From contig NZ_CP137854.1 in assembly GCF_033546935.1 (NCBI RefSeq), forward strand, positions 1,860,001 through 1,924,000: DNA of 64,000 nt, written 5' to 3'. Below the pieces are notes generated by a model. The model searched no databases and was not told where the DNA came from. It saw nothing but the letters and a program-made list of their open reading frames with translations. Source of the stretch: Xylophilus sp. GOD-11R (GTDB lineage Bacteria; Pseudomonadota; Gammaproteobacteria; Burkholderiales; Burkholderiaceae_C). Each line of letters opens with the position of its first letter. Position 1 is the stretch's first letter. Shown piece by piece: positions 58,881 to 64,000 of this stretch. A program made the translations under genes and the position numbers.

Positions 58881-59462
58881 ATGTCCCTCATCAAGATTCG
58901 CAAGAAGCTGCTCAACGTCGAGTCCATCTACCACGAGGGCGGCCCGCCGCGCGCCGAGCCGATCCGCATGGGCAGCATCGCGGTCGTCATCGACAACCCC
59001 TATGCCGGCCGCTACGTGGAAGATCTTTCCGGCCTGGTGAAGGACGCCACCGAGATGGCCAAGGAACTGGTGCCCGAACTGCTGGCCGCGCTCGGCGGGG
59101 CCGACAAGATCGAGGCCTACGGCAAGGGCGCCATCGTGGGCCTGAACGGCGAACTCGAGCACGGCGCCATCTGGCACGAAGCCGGCGGCTGGCCGATGCG
59201 CGCCAACCTGCCCAAGGCCAAGTCCATCGTGCCGGCGGCCAAGGTGGTGGCCTCGGCCGGCACCCGTCTGCAGATTCCGCTGCACCACATCGAAGCCTGC
59301 TACGTACGCAGCCATTTCAGCACCGTCGACGTCGGTGCCATCGACAGCCCGCGCCCGAATGAGCTGCTGTATGCACTGGTGATGTCCACCGGCAGCCGGG
59401 TGCACGAGCGCCTGGGCGGCCTGCGCGCCGACAAGATCTCGGTAGGTGACGGGCAGCGCTGA
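58881..59462 (+). CDS. AA_synth (DUF1185) family protein
   Basis: 193 residues. IRKKLLNVESIYHEGGPPRAEP, then AYGKGAIVGLNGELEHGAIWHEAGGWPMRANL and VASAGTRLQIPLHHIEACYVRS match the 'amino acid synthesis' family (Pfam AA_synth), found in catabolic clusters; a reaction has not been assigned. No signal peptide. It is set between two Bug genes and an 84-base gap precedes it. Confidence 0.85.
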   Translation: MSLIKIRKKLLNVESIYHEGGPPRAEPIRMGSIAVVIDNPYAGRYVEDLSGLVKDATEMAKELVPELLAALGGADKIEAYGKGAIVGLNGELEHGAIWHEAGGWPMRANLPKAKSIVPAAKVVASAGTRLQIPLHHIEACYVRSHFSTVDVGAIDSPRPNELLYALVMSTGSRVHERLGGLRADKISVGDGQR

Positions 59463-59512
59463 CGCTGCTCCAGCATTCGCGGTCGAACACTAGAAAAGAC
59501 GGAGACAAAGCC

Positions 59513-60481
59513 ATGAAGACCATTCCCTTTTTCAGCAGAGGACTGCTGGCCGGCGCGCTGGCGCTGGCTGCCGCTGCCGCCCATGCCGACTGGCCGGAGC
59601 GCACCGTGACCATGGTGGTTCCACTGGCCCCCGGCGGCAGCACCGACACCACGGCGCGCCTCATCGCCGAGAAGCTCAGCGGTGAACTCGGCCAGAGCGT
59701 CATCGTCGACAACCGGGCGGGCGCGGGCGGCAACATCGGCTCGGCCTATGTGGCCAAGTCCGCGCCGGACGGCTACACCCTGCTGATGCACACCAGCACC
59801 ATCGCCACCAACGTCACGCTCTACAAGAGCATGGGCTTCGACCTGCAAAAGGAACTGATCCCGGTCTCGCAGGTGGCGCTGATTCCCAATGTGCTGATGG
59901 TCAACGACAAGGTGCCGGCGAAGAACCTGCAGGAATTCGTCGAGCTGGTGAAGCAGAAGAAGGCGGTGGTCAACTACGGCTCGGCCGGCAACGGCACCTC
60001 GCAGCATCTCTCCGGCGCGTTGTTCAACAGCATGGCCCAGGGCGAGATGGTGCACGTGCCCTACAAGGGTGGCGCGCCGGCCAACGCCGACCTGCTGGCC
60101 GGGCAGATCCAGGCGGTGTTTTCGCCGCTGGTCGAGGTGCTGCCCTATATCGACAGCGGCAAGCTGCGCGCCCTGGGCGTGACCACCAAGACGCGCTCCA
60201 GCCGCCTGCCGGACGTGCCGGCCGTGGCCGAGGCGCTGCCCGGTTTCGAGGTGGTGCTGTGGAACGGCGTCTTCGCCCCGGCCGGCACGCCGCCGGCGGT
60301 GGTCGACAGGCTCAACGCGGCGGTGCGCAAGGTGCTGCAGGATCCGGGTGTGCGCAAGACGCTGGCCGACCAGGGCTCCACGCCGGTGGGCAATTCGCCG
60401 GCCGAGTTCAAGCAGGTGCTGGGCACCGAGATCGTGAAGTGGGGCAAGCTGGTGAAGCTGTCCGGCGCCAATGTCGACTGA
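59513..60481 (+). CDS. Bug family substrate-binding protein, second copy
   Basis: 322 residues. Signal peptide (FFSRGLLAGALALAAAAAHA) then DWPERTVTMVVPLAPGGSTDTTARLIAEKL and GYTLLMHTSTIATNVTLYKSM. It is clearly related to, but not a recent duplicate of, the copy at 57846; the binding-pocket loops differ (PPGSITD versus APGGSTD). Probably recognises a related carboxylate. A ribosome site (GGAGACAAAG) precedes the ATG. Confidence 0.93.
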   Translation: MKTIPFFSRGLLAGALALAAAAAHADWPERTVTMVVPLAPGGSTDTTARLIAEKLSGELGQSVIVDNRAGAGGNIGSAYVAKSAPDGYTLLMHTSTIATNVTLYKSMGFDLQKELIPVSQVALIPNVLMVNDKVPAKNLQEFVELVKQKKAVVNYGSAGNGTSQHLSGALFNSMAQGEMVHVPYKGGAPANADLLAGQIQAVFSPLVEVLPYIDSGKLRALGVTTKTRSSRLPDVPAVAEALPGFEVVLWNGVFAPAGTPPAVVDRLNAAVRKVLQDPGVRKTLADQGSTPVGNSPAEFKQVLGTEIVKWGKLVKLSGANVD

Positions 60482-60497
60482 GGAGGCGAACCCGTCC

Positions 60498-61472
60498 ATG
60501 AAACCGACTCTTCTCGTCCTGGTGTTTCTCTCCGAAGAGCATCGCGCGCTGGTCGCCGAGCGCTTCGACATGATCTATGCGCCCAACGAGCAGCTCGGCG
60601 CCGACCGCTCCAACGGCGCGGCGCAGATCGCGGCGCGCGGCGCCGAGATCCGCTTCGTGCTGACCAACGGCACCAACGGCTTGCTGGCCTCGGAGATTGC
60701 CGACCTGCCGGCGTTGGAGCTGATCTGCACGGTCGGCGTCGGCTACGAGAACGTGGCGCTGGACGCGGCCAACGCGCGCGGCATTCCGGTGTGCAACGCG
60801 GCGGGCACCAACGACGCGGCGGTGGCCGATCACGCCATGGCGATCCTGCTGGCGGCGATCCGGCGCCTGCCTTTTCTCAACGATGGCGTGCGCCACGGCC
60901 TGTGGCGCGACGACATTCCGCGCCCGCCACATGTGAGCGGCCGGCGCATGGGCATCTTCGGGCTCGGCGCGATCGGTCGGCAGATCGCCAAACGCGCACA
61001 AGGCTTCGACATGGAGATCGGCTACCACAGCCGCAGCCGCCGCGACGACACCGGTTTCCGCTGGTTCGACGACATCGTGTCGCTGGCAACGTGGTGCGAT
61101 TTCCTCGTGATCGCGGCGCCGGGCGGCCAGGCGACCTATCACATCGTCGGGCGAGAAGTGCTCGACGCGCTGGGGCCGCAGGGCGTGCTCGTGAACATCG
61201 CGCGCGGCACGCTGGTGGACACCGCCGCCCTCGCCGAAGCTTTGCGCGAGAAACGCATCTCGGCGGCCGCGCTCGACGTGTACGAGCACGAGCCGACGCC
61301 ACCGGCGGCGCTGCTGGCTTTCGACAACGCGGTTCTCACGCCGCACATCGGCGGTATTTCGCCGCAGGCGATCCACGCGTCGGTGCTGCGGTTTCTGGAG
61401 AACGCCGCGCTGTTCCAGGCGGGCCTGCCGCTGGCAACGCAGGTGAACCGGGAGCCGGCCGGCGCGGTGTGA
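60498..61472 (+). CDS. D-2-hydroxyacid dehydrogenase family protein
   Basis: 324 residues from the ATG at 60498, which has a perfect AGGAGG upstream; an in-frame start at 60471, inside the previous gene, is less likely. NAD-binding GIFGLGAIGRQIAKRAQGF, then the catalytic Arg in VNIARGTLVDT, Glu in YEHEPTPP and His in LTPHIGGIS. All key residues are present. The family includes glyoxylate/hydroxypyruvate reductases. It closes the cluster and may act on the product of the aldolase. Confidence 0.93.
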   Translation: MKPTLLVLVFLSEEHRALVAERFDMIYAPNEQLGADRSNGAAQIAARGAEIRFVLTNGTNGLLASEIADLPALELICTVGVGYENVALDAANARGIPVCNAAGTNDAAVADHAMAILLAAIRRLPFLNDGVRHGLWRDDIPRPPHVSGRRMGIFGLGAIGRQIAKRAQGFDMEIGYHSRSRRDDTGFRWFDDIVSLATWCDFLVIAAPGGQATYHIVGREVLDALGPQGVLVNIARGTLVDTAALAEALREKRISAAALDVYEHEPTPPAALLAFDNAVLTPHIGGISPQAIHASVLRFLENAALFQAGLPLATQVNREPAGAV

Positions 61473-61509
61473 GGGTGCGGCCGGTGGATGGCGTCGCCGG
61501 CCGGATCGA

Positions 61510-63060
61510 TCAGCGCTTTCGCTTGGCCGGCGCGGCCGCGCGTGCCTTGGCAGCAGGCGCCTTGGCCGCCGGGCCAGACTTGACGACGGCGCGTGCCGCC
61601 ACGTGGCCGTTGCGCGCCGGGCCGCGCGCCGAGGGCGAGCCCGACGGTGCGTGCGGGCGCACCGGCAGGTAGACGATGAGCTGCTGCCCGGCCTTGAAAG
61701 TGGTGGACGGGCTGACCGAATTCCAGTTGGCGACGTCGCTGGTGGCCACGCTGTAGCGCTTGGCCACGGTGGCCACGCTGTCGCGCCGACCGGCCTTGAC
61801 GACGGTGCGCTTGGTGACGATTTCGGGCGCCAGGGCAAGCTTGCCGCTTTCGGCGACGTCGGCGTCCACGTCGTCCTGCATGGACGAGGTACGCGGCACC
61901 ACCAAGGTGGAGCCGGCCTTGATCACCATGCGCGGCGGAATGCCGTTGACCGCCCGCAGGTCCTGCTCGGACATGCCCACCTTGGCGGCGGCGGCGGTGA
62001 CCGACAGGGTGGCGGGCACGGTCCAGGCCGTCCAGCTGGCGTACTGGCCGTCGCTGTAGGCGTCGAGGTTGCGGCGGAAGACGGCGGCGTTGTCCCAGGG
62101 CAGCAGGATGTTGGTGGTGCCGGCGGCCAGGATCACCGGGTGGCGCATCGACGGGTTGAGCGCCTTGAAATCCTCGAGCTTCACGCCGGCCAGCTTGGCA
62201 GCCAGGGCGATGTCGATGTCGCGGGTGATCTCGACCTGTTGGAAGTAGGGGTGGTTCTCGATCAGCGGAAGCTCGGCATTGAACTGCTCCGGATGCGCCA
62301 CGATGTTCTTGACTGCCTGCAGCTTGGGCACGTACATGCGGGTTTCAGCCGGCATGGTGATGTCTTCGTAGCCGGTCGGCAGGCCCGCCTTCTGGTTCTT
62401 GGCGATGGCGCGGCCGACGCTGCCTTCGCCCCAGTTGTAGGCGGCCAGGGCCAGCTGCCAGTCGCCGAACATGCCGTAGAGGCGCTGCAAATAGTCGAGC
62501 GCCGCGCGGGTGGACGCCAACACGTCGCGCCGGTCGTCGCGGAACATGTTCTGCTTGAGCTGGTAGTCGTTGCCGGTGGCCGGCATGAACTGCCACATGC
62601 CAGCGGCCTTGGCGCTCGAGACGGCCTGCGGGTTGAAGGCGCTCTCGATATAGGGCAGCAGGGCGAGTTCGGTCGGCATGCCACGCCGCTCGAGTTCCTC
62701 GACGATGTGGAAGAGGTACTTGCTGGAGCGCTCGGTCATGCGCTGGATGTAGTCCGGCCGGGTGGAATACCACTGCTCGCGGTCGCGCACCAAGTCGTTG
62801 TTGAGATCCTCCATGGCGAAGCCGCGCCGGATTCGCTCCCACAGGTCGGCTGGCGGCGCGAGCGGCGCGACCGCCAGGCGGTTGGCACTGCCGGCCGTGA
62901 TGGGTTGCAGGGCCCCGGTCGGGTAGACCGGCTTGTGGACCGCGACCGGGGCGGCGTCGGTCGGATCGGCGGAATTGGTGGCGTTCGGGCCGGCGGGGGC
63001 GGCGCAACCGCCCAGCACCAGGGCGCCGAGGGAGAGCCAGACAGACAGCAGCAGCTTCAT
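61510..63060 (-). CDS. mltD: Membrane-bound lytic murein transglycosylase D
   Basis: 516 residues from the ATG at 63060 (MKLLLSVWLSLGALVLGGC). Lipoprotein signal with Cys19 (LVLGGC). The SLT domain carries the catalytic Glu139 in LPYIESAFNP and SSAKAAGMWQFMPATG, then AYNWGEGSVGRAI. Two LysM repeats follow (SVTAAAAKVGMSEQDLRAVNG; SVATVAKRYSVATSDVANWNS), and a basic low-complexity end (AAKAPAAKARAAAPAKRKR). It cleaves peptidoglycan glycan strands from the outer membrane. Start overlaps the stop of gloB (ATGA). Confidence 0.95.
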   Translation of the reverse strand: MKLLLSVWLSLGALVLGGCAAPAGPNATNSADPTDAAPVAVHKPVYPTGALQPITAGSANRLAVAPLAPPADLWERIRRGFAMEDLNNDLVRDREQWYSTRPDYIQRMTERSSKYLFHIVEELERRGMPTELALLPYIESAFNPQAVSSAKAAGMWQFMPATGNDYQLKQNMFRDDRRDVLASTRAALDYLQRLYGMFGDWQLALAAYNWGEGSVGRAIAKNQKAGLPTGYEDITMPAETRMYVPKLQAVKNIVAHPEQFNAELPLIENHPYFQQVEITRDIDIALAAKLAGVKLEDFKALNPSMRHPVILAAGTTNILLPWDNAAVFRRNLDAYSDGQYASWTAWTVPATLSVTAAAAKVGMSEQDLRAVNGIPPRMVIKAGSTLVVPRTSSMQDDVDADVAESGKLALAPEIVTKRTVVKAGRRDSVATVAKRYSVATSDVANWNSVSPSTTFKAGQQLIVYLPVRPHAPSGSPSARGPARNGHVAARAVVKSGPAAKAPAAKARAAAPAKRKR

Positions 63061-63830
63061 CGGAATTCGTTTTTCCATTGGCGCAGGGACGCGAACACGG
63101 CGGTCTCGTCGTCCGGGGTGGCGGGTGCGTGGCGGCGAACCGCGTCGATGACGTCGGCCTCGCGGCTACGCAGGAATGGATTGATGGCGCGTTCGGTCGA
63201 TAGCGGCGAGGGCAGCGTGGGGCGGCCCTCGGCGCGCAGGGCCTCGCAACGCCGCGTGTGGTCGGCGACATGCGCGTTGCCGGGCTCGACGGCCCGCGCG
63301 AACCTGAGGTTGGACAGCGTGTATTCGTGGCCGCAGCAGACGCGGGTGGCGCCTGGCAGGGCGGCCAGTGCATCGAGCGACGCGAGCATCTGCGCCGGCG
63401 TGCCCTCGAAGATGCGGCCGCAGCCGGCCGAAAAAAGCGTGTCACCGCTGAAGACGACGGGCTCGCCGCCGGCGTCGGCACCGTAGAAGGCGATATGCCC
63501 TGCGGTGTGGCCGGGCACGTCGAGCACCTCGAAGCGGATGCCCAGCACGTCGACGGTGTCGCCGCCGCTCACCCGCTCGGCCGGCTCCGGTACGGCCTCG
63601 GCGGCCGGGCCGATCACGCGGCAGCCGGTGGCTTCGCGCAGTTCGGCGACGCCGCCGGTGTGGTCGGCATGGTGATGGGTGACAAGGATGGCTTCGAGCC
63701 GGAGGCCGTCGGCCTGCAGCGCGGCCAGCACGGGGGCCGCTTCGCCGGGGTCGACTACGACGGCCCGCTGCGCGTCGCGCAGCATCCAGATGTAGTTGTC
63801 GGAAAAAGCGGGCAGCGGGACCAGGAACAT
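63057..63830 (-). CDS. gloB: Hydroxyacylglutathione hydrolase (glyoxalase II)
   Basis: 257 residues from the ATG at 63830 (MFLVPLPAFSDNYIW). The metallo-beta-lactamase metal motif THHHADHTGG is at 51-60, PGHTAGHIAFY, FSGDTLFSAGCGRIFEGT, CGHEYT and the C-terminal substrate region (NPFLR) follow. It hydrolyses S-lactoylglutathione in methylglyoxal detoxification. The pair gloB-mltD with overlapping ends is common in betaproteobacteria. Confidence 0.95.
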   Translation of the reverse strand: MFLVPLPAFSDNYIWMLRDAQRAVVVDPGEAAPVLAALQADGLRLEAILVTHHHADHTGGVAELREATGCRVIGPAAEAVPEPAERVSGGDTVDVLGIRFEVLDVPGHTAGHIAFYGADAGGEPVVFSGDTLFSAGCGRIFEGTPAQMLASLDALAALPGATRVCCGHEYTLSNLRFARAVEPGNAHVADHTRRCEALRAEGRPTLPSPLSTERAINPFLRSREADVIDAVRRHAPATPDDETAVFASLRQWKNEFR

Positions 63831-63895
63831 GAGCGACGAATTATGACTTCGTTGCCTCGACGCCTTGGGCATCGAGTTTCCACGACAGCCGCCGA

Positions 63896-64000
63896 TTAGA
63901 CCATGGCGGGGGGCTTGGCCGCCGCCTTGCGCCTACGCACAGCCTCGTTCGACGCTGACAGGCGCCTGTGGCGAGTGGGCAGAAAAGCAGGGTCATGAAC
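63896..64000 (-). CDS. Possible C-terminal end of a gene cut by the window edge
   Basis: The minus-strand frame is open from base 64000 to a TAA at 63896-63898, giving 34 codons ending SASNEAVRRRKAAAKPPAMV. The composition (basic, Ala/Pro-rich tail) suits the end of a real protein upstream of gloB, but nothing identifies it. The plus strand of 63831-64000 offers only a short reading of 18 residues. Confidence 0.3.
   Translation of the reverse strand, partial: VHDPAFLPTRHRRLSASNEAVRRRKAAAKPPAMV

Noticed and set aside
63258..63899. Plus-strand reading ending near 63899 as a gene upstream of gloB
   Set aside because: It is antisense to gloB for most of its length; the part beyond gloB is only 18 codons from an ATG.

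Overview
The window reads as chromosomal DNA of a GC-rich betaproteobacterium, most likely a member of the Comamonadaceae (order Burkholderiales; Variovorax, Acidovorax or Xylophilus type). Pointers are very high third-position GC, solute-binding proteins of the Bug family, the trxA-rho-TPP enzyme-rpmE2 run, the dnaX-ybaB-recR run, and a repeat family between genes. The assignment comes from gene content only.

Layout: (1) 1-9963 is a phosphate block: the tail of a SixA-like phosphatase, an orphan effector-like protein, ppx, then pstS-pstC-pstA-pstB-phoU-phoB-phoR, with Pho-box-like repeats between the divergent ppx and pstS. (2) 9991-17454, all on the minus strand, holds a MATE exporter, a membrane glycosyltransferase, ribosomal protein L31 type B, a thiamine-diphosphate enzyme, rho and trxA. 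(3) 17544-25137 holds an AddB/AddA-like helicase-nuclease pair, an HI0933-type flavoprotein and a small membrane protein. (4) 25364-40094 is an integrated element of about 14.7 kb. It is bounded by a 16-bp direct repeat that is the 3' end of ffs, the 4.5S SRP RNA gene, and the intact gene lies at the right edge. It carries a tyrosine integrase, a serine recombinase, a large protein resembling T7-type internal virion proteins, a repressor, antirepressor remnants, Zn-ribbon/HNH proteins, an McrA-like HNH nuclease and AT-richer cargo genes of unknown role (DUF6680 and a HEPN-like protein). It looks like a decayed prophage or satellite that has gained defence-type cargo.

(5) 40080-46735 contains ffs, an AIR-synthase-related protein, dnaX (with a nine-A slippage tract where gamma should end), ybaB, recR, a MAPEG protein, an orphan NitT/TauT-type binding protein and a small secreted protein. 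(6) 46857-49711 is a compact signalling locus: a membrane adenylate cyclase with six helices and a [2Fe-2S] domain, divergent from a Crp-type regulator, followed by a DoxX protein. (7) 49797-53666 is a three-subunit periplasmic sugar/polyol dehydrogenase of the gluconate 2-dehydrogenase type (Tat-exported small subunit, GMC flavoprotein, triheme cytochrome c), divergent from a LysR regulator. (8) 54748-61472 holds a TetR-glutathione transferase pair with a well-resolved operator/promoter, then a six-gene catabolic cluster (RraA-like aldolase, 3-hydroxyisobutyrate-dehydrogenase-like enzyme, two Bug proteins, an AA_synth protein and a D-2-hydroxyacid dehydrogenase). (9) 61510-63830 is mltD and gloB.

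No tRNA, rRNA or CRISPR array was seen. All family assignments are from reading translations and motifs; no database search was possible.
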